This document shows, piece after piece, positions 44,027 through 53,499 of a DNA stretch of 64,000 nucleotides. The DNA comes from Planctomycetota bacterium (GTDB lineage: Bacteria > Planctomycetota > UBA8742 > UBA2392): positions 96,271-160,270 of the forward strand of contig JADLAK010000036.1 in assembly GCA_020848275.1 (NCBI GenBank), written 5' to 3'. The notes below the pieces were generated by a model. It had not been told where the DNA came from and searched no databases. It was given only the letters and a program-made list of their open reading frames with translations. Positions within the stretch are counted from its first letter, which is position 1; the number at the start of each line of letters is the position of its first letter. A program made the position numbers and the translations under genes.

Positions 44027-47000
44027 ATGCGTTGGATAGTGCTGCTGTTGACGTTACTTGCAGCGCCGCTGCTTGGCGCCAAAGACACGGAACTTTTGTC
44101 GGCGTCGGCGAAGTTTGACCCGGCGGAGGTTGTGGCGGGCGCGGAAGTGACGTTGAAGGTTAGCTTCACGGTCGCGCCGGGCTACCACGCGTATCACAAA
44201 GACAATCCCGGCATCGGCCAGGGCATGACGCCGAAGCTTACTGAGCTTGCGGGCATGGAGACCGTCGGCGAGATCAAGTGGCCGGATTATGTGGTGAAGA
44301 CGGACCCGGACCTCGGCGACGACTGGGTGCTGGAGGACAGCTTTAACCTGGTGTGGACGCTGAAGGCTCCCGCGAGCGCCAAGGACAAGCTGACGGTGAA
44401 GGGCAAGTACGAAGCGCAAGTGTGCAATGATGACGGATGCACGATGCAGGAAGGGAAGTTCGAAGCGACGCTGACGATCAAAGCCGCCGAGACGCCGAAA
44501 GAAGCGCCGCCTAAAGAGACGCCGAAGGAAACGCCCAAGAAGGATGGTTCGCCTAAAGAAGGCAAATCGGGCGGGAACGTTGAACCGACGGAACAATCGA
44601 GGTTTGAAGATGAAATCGCGTTGCTTCGCGCCGAGGTAAGCGCACTGAAGAACAACAATTCAACCGTGTTCGACTTCAAAGACGTCGGACCGTTCGGCGG
44701 GCTCAAGACTGGCGAGACCTTTAGGCTGGTTTACGCGGACGAGCCGCGCGTCATCGCCGACAACACCTTCCAAAGCGGCTGGAACACCTGGGCCAATGCC
44801 AAAAAGGGCGACTGGGTTGAATACAAGTTCGCCGCGGGCATGACCAAGAAATTTGAAGTCACAGATGTCAGCGACGCGGGCGTCAGCGTCACCGTCACAT
44901 TGACGCCGCCCGAAGGCGCCAAACCTGTCGTGACGCCCGCCAAGGGCCAGCCGTGGTCGAAGATTTCGCTCGTTAGCGGACTTATACCATCTGAGGCCGA
45001 GTGGCCCTTTGAGCCCGTCAAACGCAAGATCGGCGAGCGCGAAATCGAGTGTGTCGTTTCGAAGTGGTCCAGCGGCGACACCACTGTCACCAACCTTTAC
45101 AGCACCGCCATCCCGTGCGGCGGCGTCGTTTGCTGCACCACCAATGGAGAGGAACGCATCTGGCTGAGTGCGTGGGGCACGGTGGCCGCCGAGGCTCCCA
45201 AGCCCGTAGAAGCGCCGAAACCGGATGCGCCCAAGGGCGAGGAAAAAGTCGAATGGCCCAAGGACTTGCCTGCCGGGCCCAACGCGCAGGTGTTGGCGCG
45301 TTTCAAGATGACGCCGCGCTTTGCCGCCGAGAAAGTCAAACCGGGCGCAGAAATCACGCTCGAACTCGCGTTTGAAACCTTCGATCTCGGCATCAAGGAC
45401 GAGTCCACCGGCAAGACTGCCGGCCTGAATCACCTTTATCACCCGAAGTCGCCGTCCGGACAGGTGCTTGACCTGCAATTGCTGAACACCGCGGGGCTTG
45501 AGCCCGCGGGCGATTGGCAGTACCCGCCCCATCATGTCACGCCCGCCGATCCCGAAAATTTCATCGATGAAGCCTGGGTGTGGGACGGCAAGTTCAGCAT
45601 CACGCGCAAGTTCAAAGTCCCGGCTGACGCAAAGCTCGGAAAGATACTGCTGACCGGCACGGCCAACGGCCAGGTCTGTGACGAGGCCGGCTGCCTGCCG
45701 CTACGCAAGTTCGGCTGGTTTGCGTCGGTCGAAGTTTCTGCCGACGCGCCCGCCATCGTCGACCCGCCCAAAGACGGCGGCAAGGTCGACCCGCCGAAAG
45801 ATGGCGGCAAGGTCGATCCACCCAAAGACGGCGGCAAAATTGAACCGCCCAAGAACAACGGCGGGGCCGGGACTCCCCAGACACAGGACAGCGGGCTGCT
45901 CGCGTTTTTGCTGACGGCTTTTGGCGCGGGACTGCTCTCGCTGCTGACGCCGTGCGTGCTACCGGTGCTGCCGCTGACGATCGGATTCTTCGTCAAGCAG
46001 AGCGAACAAAAGCGTTCGCCGCTGGTCACGGCCGGCATCTATGCAAGTTGCATCATGGGCAGCTACGTCGCCATCGGCCTGATCACCACGCTGGCGCTGG
46101 GCAAACAGGGCGCGCAGTTGTTCTCGACCAACGGCTACGTCAACGTCGCGCTGGGCCTGATGTTCGTCGTGTTCGCCCTCAGTTTCCTTGGTTTGTTTGA
46201 GCTGCGCGTGCCGGTGTTCATCACCAGCAAGTTCTCGCGTGCGCAGTTCGGCGCAACCAAGCAGGGCAAGGGTTACGTCGCAGCGTTGCTCAGCGGCTCG
46301 TCGTTTTCGCTCATTTCGTTTTCGTGCACGGCGCCGATTGCGGCGCTGATCCTGGCCAAGGCCGCGGCAGGCGATTACTGGACGCCGACCCTGGGCATGC
46401 TGGCTTACTCGGCGGGCATGGCGATGCCGATCTTCATCATGGGCCAGTTCCCCGCCCTGATGAAGAAGCTGCCGAAATCCGGCGGCTGGATGAACGCGAT
46501 CAAGGTCGTGTTCGGCTTTGTCGAGATCGCGCTGGCCATCAATTACTTCGCCAACGCCGACATGGCGTTTCAGGGCAAGATCGCGCCGACGATCATCACG
46601 CGCGAAATCGTCATGGCCACCTGGATCGTCTGCGCGGGCCTTTCGGGCTTCTACCTGCTCGGGCGCTTCCGCCTGCCCCACGACCACGAACCCGTCGAAC
46701 AAATCGGCGTCGTGCGCACGCTCATCGCCGCGGTGTTCCTGGTCTTTGCGCTGTTCCTGACGCCGGGCCTGATCAACGGCACGAACATGGGCTTTGTACT
46801 CGAAGGAATCCTGCCGCCGCCCGGTGAAAACCACAGCGCCGGGGGCAATGGTTCCGGCGGAGGCACGGTCAGCAACGACCCGCACAAACTTCCGTGGCTG
46901 CGCGATTACGAAGCCGGCCTGAAAGCCGCCAAGGCGCAGGGCAAACCGATATTCGTCGATTTCACGGGCATCAACTGAAAAAACTGCCGCACGATTGAGC

Positions 47001-47269
47001 GGACGATCTTCCCTCAACAAGCGGTATTCGGCCAGTTGGCCAAAGATTTCATCCTGGTGCAGCAGTTCACCGATGACGACACCGACCTCAAGGCCCGCGA
47101 AATCTGGGACAAATACGGCGGCAAGGCGGTGCCGTTTTACGTCATCCTCGACAAGGACGGCAACTTCGTCGACGAACTTGTTCCCGACGCGAGCCTGTCG
47201 AATGTCGCGGCGGAAAAGTTCGCGGCATTTTTGCAGCGCGGCAAGGCGGGCGGGCACGTCGCGAAATAG
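44027..47269 (+). CDS. dsbD: Selenocysteine-containing DsbD-type thiol:disulfide interchange protein
   Basis: A 1080-residue product if the TGA at 46976-46978 is read as selenocysteine (residue 984). Order: signal peptide; DsbD-alpha-like domain with 'QVCNDDGCTM' (to about 155); Glu/Lys/Pro linker; an unassigned domain (about 215-390) with 'AIPCGGVVCC'; a second DsbD-alpha-like domain with 'GQVCDEAGCLPL' (to about 575); three 'DPPKDGGK' repeats (577-612); the DsbD-beta membrane domain (about 622-875) with C643 in 'TPCVLP' and C767 in 'SFSCTAP'; and a thioredoxin domain. Its active site reads 'FVDFTGIN-U-KNC-R' (U984, C987), where homologs have CxxC. The frame runs on through 'GKAVPFYVILDKDG' to TAG. 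A bSECIS-like hairpin follows the TGA. Role: carries electrons from cytoplasmic thioredoxin to periplasmic thiol proteins. Alternative: nonsense mutation. Confidence 0.85.
46995..47017 (+). promoter_or_regulatory. Candidate bacterial SECIS element
   Basis: In mRNA, UUGAG (46995-46999) pairs with CUCAA (47013-47017) and GGA (47001-47003) with UCC (47010-47012), leaving C47000 bulged on the 5' side. The apical loop is CGAUCU (47004-47009) with G at its second position. The loop starts 26 bases after the UGA. An 8-bp stem, a 5'-side bulge, a small loop with G in the first two positions and a distance of 16-37 bases all match the published bSECIS description. Confidence 0.7.
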
Positions 47270-47317
47270 CGGCGTTGCTTTAGGCCTAATCCACTTTCGC
47301 CAACGAATTGCATTGAG

Positions 47318-47348
47318 TTGGAGCGTTTATTCCGGCGATAGTTACAAT
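47318..47348 (+). promoter_or_regulatory. Possible promoter for the first GGDEF gene
   Basis: TACAAT (47343-47348) is a good -10 box. TTGGAG (47318-47323) is a poor -35 at a long 19-bp spacing. It lies 48 bp before the chosen start. Confidence 0.3.
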
Positions 47349-47395
47349 ACGTTGGACCCGGGCAGGGGCACGACACGCGAGTGTTGAGCAAGCCA

Positions 47396-49219
47396 ATGCC
47401 TCCGCCCGACAACACGTCTGCCAGAACTCGCGCCGTCAGCGGCTCCCACGCCGTTCCCGCGCCCGTTGACCCCAACGCTCAGCTACTGCACTCGGTGCTT
47501 GACCAGATTTCGCTCGTCGCCATCGTGCTCGACATCCAGTTGCGCATCCTGCGCCTGAATCCCGCGGGCGAGAAGTTGTTCGGCGTCTTTGCGGCCAACG
47601 TGCAGTACCAGCCGTTTTCGCGAGCCCTGCCGATCCTGGCCGAGATCAACGCCGACCACGCATTTCAACGCGTGATCGCCTCGGGCGCGCCGGCGCAGGT
47701 CAAGGAGGTCGCGCTGCAAAGCGCCGACGGCAAGCGCCTGTTCTTCGACTTCGAACTCGACCCGATCCGCGACGAAACCGGCGCGGTCGCGGGCATGAGC
47801 ATCATCGGCCAGGAAGTCACCGAGCGTGTGAAGTTGCGCCGCGAGGTCGCGCGCCAGGTCGCCGACCTTGTCGGCGCCAACCAGGTCTCGACCGAGCTTC
47901 GCGCGCGGCTGGCGCGCCAGAACGACGACCTGATGGCGCTCAACATGGTCAGCAACATCCTTCGCCGCACCATGGACCTCGACCGCGCGTTTGTCATCAT
48001 CGCCAGCGCCTTGACGAGTCAAGAGGGCGGCGGCTACGATCACGCCATGATCTTCCTCGCCGACGCCGAGCGCAAAAACCTGGTCGGCCAGATCGCCGTT
48101 GATTCCGTGGGCCAGCGCGACGCGTTTGACATCTGGCGCGACCTCACGCGCCACGACGCGCCCATGGAAAAGACACTGGAGTCCACGCATCCCGGGCTCG
48201 CCCACCGCTGGGGCGACAAGACCAAAATCCTGCGCACCATCCGCATTCCGCTCGATGACGCCGGCAGCATCCTCGTGCACGCCATGAAAACCGGCCACAC
48301 CGTCACCGACGACACGCGCCGCCAGAAGGGATTTTCGGAACTGCGCATGCATCCCGACATCATCAAACATTTCGGGACCACCAGCTTCGCCGCAGCACCC
48401 CTGCTGACCGACACCGAGGCCCTTGGCATCGTGGTCGTCGATTCATCAAGCCGCCCGCACAAGTTTTCGTCCGATCGCCTGACCATGCTGCAGATGTTCG
48501 CCAACCAGGCGGCGCTGGCCATCCAGAACGGCATGATGTTCGCCAACGTGCTGGACCGCGCGCAGCGCGACAGCCTCACGCGCCTGTACAACCACGGCCA
48601 CTTCCAGGACACGCTGCGCGCCGAGCTCGCCCGCTCGCAGCGTTACGGCTTCCCGGTCAGCCTTATCATGGTCGACATCGACCATTTCAAGAAATTCAAC
48701 GACAACCACGGCCACCAGACCGGCGACGTCGTGCTGCAGGAAATGGCAAGGCTGCTTTCGGCCCATGTGCGCGCCGCCGACGTCGTGGCCCGCTACGGCG
48801 GCGAGGAATTTGCGGTGCTGTTGCCGCAAACCACGCACGAAAACGCGCTCGACCTCGCCACGCGCCTGTGCCGCGACGTAAAGGAAGAAATCGCCATACG
48901 CGGCACGCGAGGCGAGCGCCTCACCGTCACTGCAAGCTTCGGCGTCGCCACCTTCCCGCAACATGCGCAGGACGCCGCGGCGCTGGTGTCGCTGGCCGAT
49001 ACCGCGCTGTATGTGGCCAAGGACCAGGGCCGCAACCGCGTGATTTCGGCGGGCAACGAGTTGCCCAAGCGCGTCGACAAGATGGCGCCGCCGACTTTCA
49101 GCGGCGTCGGCATCCCGCCGATGTCGACCAGCAGTTCCGGCGCTTATTCACCCGTGGACATGAACACCATCAGCGTGACCAAACCCCGCGGCACGACGCG
49201 GCGCTCCGGCCGTCCCTAG
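47396..49219 (+). CDS. PAS-GAF-GGDEF diguanylate cyclase, copy 1
   Basis: A probable cyclic-di-GMP synthase of 607 residues from ATG 47396 (GTG 47381 is an alternative; neither has a strong Shine-Dalgarno). A PAS domain spans about 20-135 ('VLDIQLRILRLNPAGEKLFG', 'GMSIIGQEVTERVKLRREV'), a GAF-like domain about 170-375 ('RTMDLDRAFVIIASALTSQ', 'FAAAPLLTDTEALGIVVVD'), then GGDEF about 385-550. The active site is 'GGEEF' (468-472) and the inhibitory I-site 'RAAD' (459-462) lies five residues before it, so product inhibition is expected. A Ser/Thr/Pro-rich tail ends the protein. No transmembrane segment: a cytoplasmic sensor. It is tandem with a second copy. Confidence 0.92.
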   Translation: MPPPDNTSARTRAVSGSHAVPAPVDPNAQLLHSVLDQISLVAIVLDIQLRILRLNPAGEKLFGVFAANVQYQPFSRALPILAEINADHAFQRVIASGAPAQVKEVALQSADGKRLFFDFELDPIRDETGAVAGMSIIGQEVTERVKLRREVARQVADLVGANQVSTELRARLARQNDDLMALNMVSNILRRTMDLDRAFVIIASALTSQEGGGYDHAMIFLADAERKNLVGQIAVDSVGQRDAFDIWRDLTRHDAPMEKTLESTHPGLAHRWGDKTKILRTIRIPLDDAGSILVHAMKTGHTVTDDTRRQKGFSELRMHPDIIKHFGTTSFAAAPLLTDTEALGIVVVDSSSRPHKFSSDRLTMLQMFANQAALAIQNGMMFANVLDRAQRDSLTRLYNHGHFQDTLRAELARSQRYGFPVSLIMVDIDHFKKFNDNHGHQTGDVVLQEMARLLSAHVRAADVVARYGGEEFAVLLPQTTHENALDLATRLCRDVKEEIAIRGTRGERLTVTASFGVATFPQHAQDAAALVSLADTALYVAKDQGRNRVISAGNELPKRVDKMAPPTFSGVGIPPMSTSSSGAYSPVDMNTISVTKPRGTTRRSGRP

Positions 49220-49267
49220 CCTCCGTTTTGGGCTCCCCGGCCAATGTTCGGCTGATAGACTGGCGGA

Positions 49268-51337
49268 ATGCCCGAACCGGACGAGACGGTCAACGAAACC
49301 AAGACAATGCTTGAGGAGCGGCTGGCGCGCGAGCGCGCGTCGTCGCAAAGCGGTCGTTTAATTGGCGGCGGCCAGATTCCCAAGGGCATTTTCGACCAGA
49401 TCTCGCTGGTCGCGTTCGTGCTGGACTGCAACCTGCGCATCATGCGTTTCAACAACGCGGCCGAGCGCCTGTTTGGCAAACGCTTTGGCGACGTGCAGGG
49501 CAAAGCTTACTTCGAGTGCGTGCCCGTGTTGTCGGAAATCAACCACGACCACGCTTTCCAACGCGCGATCGCGCTTGGCGCGCCCGCCGAGGTCAAGGAA
49601 GTCTCGCTGGTCAACCTCGAGTCCCGCCGCCAGTTGTTCTTTGACTTCGAAATCGACCCGATCCTCGACGAGGCCGGGCGGCTGGCCGGCATCTCGGTGA
49701 TCGGGCTTGACGTCACCGAGCGCGTCAAGCTGCGCCGCAAACTCGCGCGCCAGAACGAAGACCTGATCGCGCTCAATCAAGTTTCCAACGCGCTGCGCCG
49801 CACCATGGACCTCGAGAAGGCGTTCTGCATCATCGCCAGCGCCTTGACGAGTCAAGAGGGCGGCGGTTACGACCACGCCATGATCTTTTTGGTCGACCAG
49901 GAGCGCGAAAACATCGTCGGCCAGATCGCCGTCGATTCCGTGGGCCTGCGCGACGCCTGGGCCATCTGGCGCGACCTCACCCGCCACGACGGGCCCCTGC
50001 AGAAAACGCTGGAGGCGACGCAGCCTGTTCTGGCGCGCCGCTGGGGCGACCTGACCAAGACCGTGCGCCAGATCAAGCTGCCTATGAACGACAGCTCCAG
50101 CGTGCTCGTCCACGCCGTCAAGACCGGCCATACCGTAACGCAGGAGACGCGAAACGAAGAGGGCCTCAGCCACCTGCGGCTGCAGCCCGAAGTCTTCAAA
50201 CATTTTGCGATGACGAGTTTCGCCGCCGCGCCCTTGCTTACCGACACTGAGGCGATCGGCGTCGTAGTTGTTGATTCTTCAAGCCGCCCGCGCAAGTTCA
50301 GCCCCGAACGCCTGACGATGCTCGAGATGTTCGCCAACCAGGCGGCGCTGGCGATCAACAACGGCATCATCTTCGCCAACGTGCTTGATCGCGCCCAGCG
50401 CGACAGCCTCACGCGCCTCTACAACCACGGCCACTTCCAGGACCAGCTCAAGATCGAGCTCGAGCGCTCGCGGCGTTACAGCTATCCCGTCAGCCTCATC
50501 ATGCTCGACATCGACCACTTCAAGAAGTTCAACGACAACTTCGGCCACCAGACCGGCGACCTCGTGCTCAAGCAGATGGCGCTGGTGCTGGCCGCGGGCC
50601 TGCGCGTGTCCGACGTCGTCGCGCGTTACGGCGGCGAGGAATTCGCCATGCTGCTGCCGCAAACCAGCCACGAAAACGCTGTTGAGCTCGCCACGCGCCT
50701 GTGCGCCGGCGTTTCGCGCAAGGTCGTCGTGCAGGGTCCCAAGGGCGAACGCCTGAACGTGACCGCGAGCTTCGGCGTCGCGACCTACCCGCAACATGCG
50801 GCGGAGCCCGCAGCGCTGGTGTCAATTGCCGACGACGCGCTGTATGCGGCCAAGGACCAGGGCCGCAACCGCGTGGTCTCGGCCAACAACCTGCCGCCGC
50901 CGGGATCTACCACCGTCAACCTGACCTCGCAGACCTCCAGCGGCACCAGCGTGCCGGCAATGTCGCAGACCAGCGCCGGTACATCGGTGGCGCCGGGCCC
51001 GCCGACGCTCGACCTCAGCAAGACTCTGCCGCCGCCGTCCTCGGTGCGCCGTATTCCCAGGCCCAGCGCGAGCTCGAGCGACATCACCCAGTCGTTCCCG
51101 ACCGACGCAGCGGGCGAAACCGAAAGCGGCGAAACCTCCGTGCCTGCCACCGAGCGCGAGCGCGGCGGCCGCAAGACCTTCAAGGTGACGGACCATCTCA
51201 CGCCACCCAAACACCGCACCGACACGATGCCGCCGACGATGATCGAGCTTCCGCGAAAAAGCAGCCATGCGGAAACCGACCGCGAGCGCCCGCCGACGCG
51301 CGCCCCGCGCCGCTCGGCCAAGCACAAGAAGAAGTGA
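49268..51337 (+). CDS. PAS-GAF-GGDEF diguanylate cyclase, copy 2
   Basis: A 689-residue paralog of the preceding gene, beginning 48 bp after it. PAS about 35-145 ('FVLDCNLRIMRFNNAAERLFG'; block approximate), GAF about 155-360, GGDEF about 370-535 with 'GGEEF' (455-459) and I-site 'RVSD' (446-449). The C-terminal 150 residues are a long Ser/Thr/Pro-rich tail that becomes basic at the end ('RRSAKHKKK'), probably disordered. Lack of membrane segments suggests a cytoplasmic sensor. The two copies may differ in ligand through their PAS domains, or could form heterodimers. No c-di-GMP phosphodiesterase or PilZ gene is nearby. Confidence 0.92.
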   Translation: MPEPDETVNETKTMLEERLARERASSQSGRLIGGGQIPKGIFDQISLVAFVLDCNLRIMRFNNAAERLFGKRFGDVQGKAYFECVPVLSEINHDHAFQRAIALGAPAEVKEVSLVNLESRRQLFFDFEIDPILDEAGRLAGISVIGLDVTERVKLRRKLARQNEDLIALNQVSNALRRTMDLEKAFCIIASALTSQEGGGYDHAMIFLVDQERENIVGQIAVDSVGLRDAWAIWRDLTRHDGPLQKTLEATQPVLARRWGDLTKTVRQIKLPMNDSSSVLVHAVKTGHTVTQETRNEEGLSHLRLQPEVFKHFAMTSFAAAPLLTDTEAIGVVVVDSSSRPRKFSPERLTMLEMFANQAALAINNGIIFANVLDRAQRDSLTRLYNHGHFQDQLKIELERSRRYSYPVSLIMLDIDHFKKFNDNFGHQTGDLVLKQMALVLAAGLRVSDVVARYGGEEFAMLLPQTSHENAVELATRLCAGVSRKVVVQGPKGERLNVTASFGVATYPQHAAEPAALVSIADDALYAAKDQGRNRVVSANNLPPPGSTTVNLTSQTSSGTSVPAMSQTSAGTSVAPGPPTLDLSKTLPPPSSVRRIPRPSASSSDITQSFPTDAAGETESGETSVPATERERGGRKTFKVTDHLTPPKHRTDTMPPTMIELPRKSSHAETDRERPPTRAPRRSAKHKKK

Positions 51338-51339
51338 GC

Positions 51340-51428
51340 CAATAGCGGTCAGCGGATAGCAGATAGCGGCGACGGCGTTTTTTTGCTATCCGCTATGTCC
51401 TATCCGCTATCTGCTAACCGCCAACTGC
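51340..51428. repeat. Inverted word-cluster repeat (AGCGGATAGC words)
   Basis: AGCGGTCAGCGGATAGCAG words face TATCCGCTATCTGCTAACCGC words (right side 51385-51425), with GACGGCGTTTTTTT in the centre. It lies between the second cyclase and the EVE gene. Confidence 0.75.
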
Positions 51429-51440
51429 TGGAGCATCTCC

Positions 51441-51905
51441 ATGCCCAAACGTTACTGGCTCCTCAAATGTGAACCGTCGGCTTACAGCATCGACGATCTT
51501 GAGCGCGACGGCAGCGCAAGCTGGGAGGGCGTGCGCAATTACCAGGCGCGCAACCTGCTTCGCGACGAGATCAAACCCGGCGACGGCGTGCTGTTCTATG
51601 CATCGAGCGCCGACCCGACCGGCGTGAGCGGCATCGCCGAGGTCAGCAAGGGCGGCTACCCCGATCCGACCGCCTTCAAGAAGGGCCACGCGTACTTCGA
51701 CCCGAAATCGAAGAAGGACAACCCCACCTGGTTTGTGGTCGACATCCGCTTCGTCAAGAAACTGCCTGCGGTCGTGACACTTGATCAGCTCAAGGCCGAG
51801 CCCGCACTGAAAAACATGATGGTTGTGCGCAAGGGCAGCCGCCTGAGCGTGCAGCCCGTGACGGAAGCCGAGTGGAACACCGTGCTGAAGATGCGCGGCG
51901 AGTAA
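51441..51905 (+). CDS. EVE domain-containing protein
   Basis: A 154-residue protein covering a full EVE domain, a PUA/YTH-like fold that binds modified bases in DNA or RNA. Typical elements: 'YWLLKCEPSAYSIDDLE', 'WEGVRNYQARNLLRDEIKPGDGVLFY' (by parts), 'GIAEVSKGGYPDPTAF', 'WFVVDIRFVKKLP' and the ending 'SRLSVQPVTEAEW'. The aromatic cage residues W, Y and F of the family are kept. Such proteins are single-domain housekeeping readers as well as parts of restriction systems; here no restriction gene is adjacent. Confidence 0.92.
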   Translation: MPKRYWLLKCEPSAYSIDDLERDGSASWEGVRNYQARNLLRDEIKPGDGVLFYASSADPTGVSGIAEVSKGGYPDPTAFKKGHAYFDPKSKKDNPTWFVVDIRFVKKLPAVVTLDQLKAEPALKNMMVVRKGSRLSVQPVTEAEWNTVLKMRGE

Positions 51906-51926
51906 CGCCGGCGCGGTGGCATTGGT

Positions 51927-51995
51927 GGCTTGGGCTTATAACCCAAGCCGAGTATCCAGGGCGCCTCGGCTTGGATTGAAAATCCAAGCCACGCA
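51927..51995. repeat. Two GGCTTGG palindromes after the EVE gene
   Basis: GGCTTGGGCTTATAACCCAAGCC-type (51927-51949, 9-bp arms) and a GGCTTGGATT...AATCCAAGCC hairpin (about 51972-51993) lie between the convergent EVE and thioesterase genes. Likely a bidirectional transcript end. Confidence 0.65.
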
Positions 51996-52006
51996 CAGCA
52001 ACGACG

Positions 52007-52483
52007 CTACTTCTTCTTGATCCGCGTGCCCTTGCGCGCTTCGTAACGCGCGCGGCCCTCGGCGTTGAGACGCCGGTCTTCATCGGATTCCAGCTCAATC
52101 TGCGGCACTTCCGTGGGGTTGTCGTCGCCGTCCAGCGCGACGAAAGAAAACAGCGCCTCGCACACGAGTTTGCGGTCGCCCGTCAGCGGGTTTTCGCCCA
52201 TCGCCGTCACTTTGATTTCCATGCTCGTGCGCGCCGTGAAGTGTACGCGCGCCGTGCAATCCAGCAAAAACCCCTGCTTGATCGGCGCTTTGAATTCGAC
52301 GCGGTCGATGCTGACGGTCACGCAGTTGCGCCGCGAGTGCCGCATGGCGGCCATGGCAGCCACTTTGTCGGCGAGTGACAACAGCCGGCCGCCGAACAGG
52401 TTGCCGTGCATGTTGAGATCTTCCGGCTGCACGATCCACGTCAGGTGGCTCTGGCTCTCGGATGCTTTTTTGGTCGTGGGCAT
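52007..52483 (-). CDS. Acyl-CoA thioesterase, hotdog fold (YciA-like)
   Basis: Start set at ATG 52483 (a GTG lies two codons upstream); 158 residues. The hotdog signature is 'PEDLNMHGNLFGGRLLSLAD' with the catalytic Asp/Asn region, followed by 'VTVSIDRVEFKAPIKQGFLL' and 'TSMEIKVTAMGENPLTGD'. Family members hydrolyse acyl-CoA esters to free fatty acid and CoA. The Lys/Arg-rich C-terminus is a tail. Chain-length preference is not predictable. It is convergent with the EVE gene. Confidence 0.88.
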   Translation of the reverse strand: MPTTKKASESQSHLTWIVQPEDLNMHGNLFGGRLLSLADKVAAMAAMRHSRRNCVTVSIDRVEFKAPIKQGFLLDCTARVHFTARTSMEIKVTAMGENPLTGDRKLVCEALFSFVALDGDDNPTEVPQIELESDEDRRLNAEGRARYEARKGTRIKKK

Positions 52484-52494
52484 GGGCACAGCCT

Positions 52495-52610
52495 AAAAGG
52501 CTAAAAGCGAAAAGCTAAAGGCTAAAACAGCTTTCTCGCGGAGATCGCAGAGCGTCCAACCAGCGTTGTCTCTCTGCGACCTCTGCGAGATGCTGTTGCA
52601 GTTTTTCCGG
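52495..52610. repeat. Inverted word-cluster repeats (CTAAAAGG and CTCTGCGA words)
   Basis: Tandem words AAAGCTAAAGGCTAAAA lie next to an inverted pair TCTCGCGGAGATCGCAGAG / CTCTGCGACCTCTGCGAGA. They separate the thioesterase from the TrmH-family gene. Confidence 0.65.
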
Positions 52611-52614
52611 CAAC

Positions 52615-53445
52615 CTACTTGTCCTTGGCCTGATACCGGTTGGCCATGAAGATGCTTGCCGCGACCGCCGCATTCAGACTTTCAACTTTGTCCGTCTGCG
52701 GGATGCCGACCTTGATGACGTCGCGCTCGTTCCAGAAGGGCTGAACGCCCTCGGTTTCGCCGCCGATGACGAACGCGGTCTTGGGCGGAAAGCTGATGGA
52801 AAACGCGCTCGCGCCGCCGCGCGCAGCCACGTAGGGCCACACGCCGTATTGCGTGAGTTTTCCCATCACGTCTTCGGGCGTGAGTTCGTCGAAGATCGGT
52901 ACGTGGAAGATGCCGCCCATCGTGGCGCGCACGGCCTTGTTGTTGTAGGCGTCGACGCAGCCCTTAATAAGCAAAAGCGCGCCGCAATCGAACGCCGCGG
53001 CTTGCCTGATAATTGTCCCGAGGTTGCCGGGCTCGCGCATGTTGTCGAGTACCAGCAGCGTGATGTCGGGCTTTTCCATCAAAGGCGGCAGCGAGTATTT
53101 CGGGATGCCATAAACCGCGAGGATGCCCTGGCTGTTAACGGTGTCGGCGCCCTCGGCGAATTCCTCGGGTGTTGCGTTGCAGACGTCGATGTTTTCCTGC
53201 TTGCAGCGCGCGATCAGCTTGTCGGTCAGCGTCGATGCGTCCTTGATCATTACCGTGTCGCGCGGCGCGTCGTGTGGTTTGCCGGGCGAATCGCTGACCA
53301 CCACGTAGCGCGGGAACACGCCCGCCTTGAAACCCTCTTCGATGATTAGCGGCCCTTCGGCGATAAACAGGCCCGCTTCTTCGCGCCCCTTGCGTGAGGT
53401 GAGGGATCTAAGTTGCTTCAGCTTGGCCTTGGAAACCGGTTCCAT
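52615..53445 (-). CDS. TrmH/SpoU-family RNA 2'-O-methyltransferase
   Basis: A 276-residue SPOUT-class enzyme transferring methyl from SAM to a ribose 2'-OH in rRNA or tRNA. All three SpoU motifs are present: motif 1 'LDNMREPGNLGTIIRQAAAFD' (by parts), motif 2 'FVIGGETEGV' and motif 3 'IPQTDKVESLNAAVAASI'. The N-terminal 100 residues form the substrate-binding domain found in RlmB/TsnR-like members ('GLFIAEGPLIIEEGFKAG'). The exact target nucleotide cannot be assigned. Confidence 0.92.
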   Translation of the reverse strand: MEPVSKAKLKQLRSLTSRKGREEAGLFIAEGPLIIEEGFKAGVFPRYVVVSDSPGKPHDAPRDTVMIKDASTLTDKLIARCKQENIDVCNATPEEFAEGADTVNSQGILAVYGIPKYSLPPLMEKPDITLLVLDNMREPGNLGTIIRQAAAFDCGALLLIKGCVDAYNNKAVRATMGGIFHVPIFDELTPEDVMGKLTQYGVWPYVAARGGASAFSISFPPKTAFVIGGETEGVQPFWNERDVIKVGIPQTDKVESLNAAVAASIFMANRYQAKDK

Positions 53446-53499
53446 CGGTGTGATTTCTAACGGGTGGGAGACTTGTCGGCAAGGTCGGAAAACTCATCC

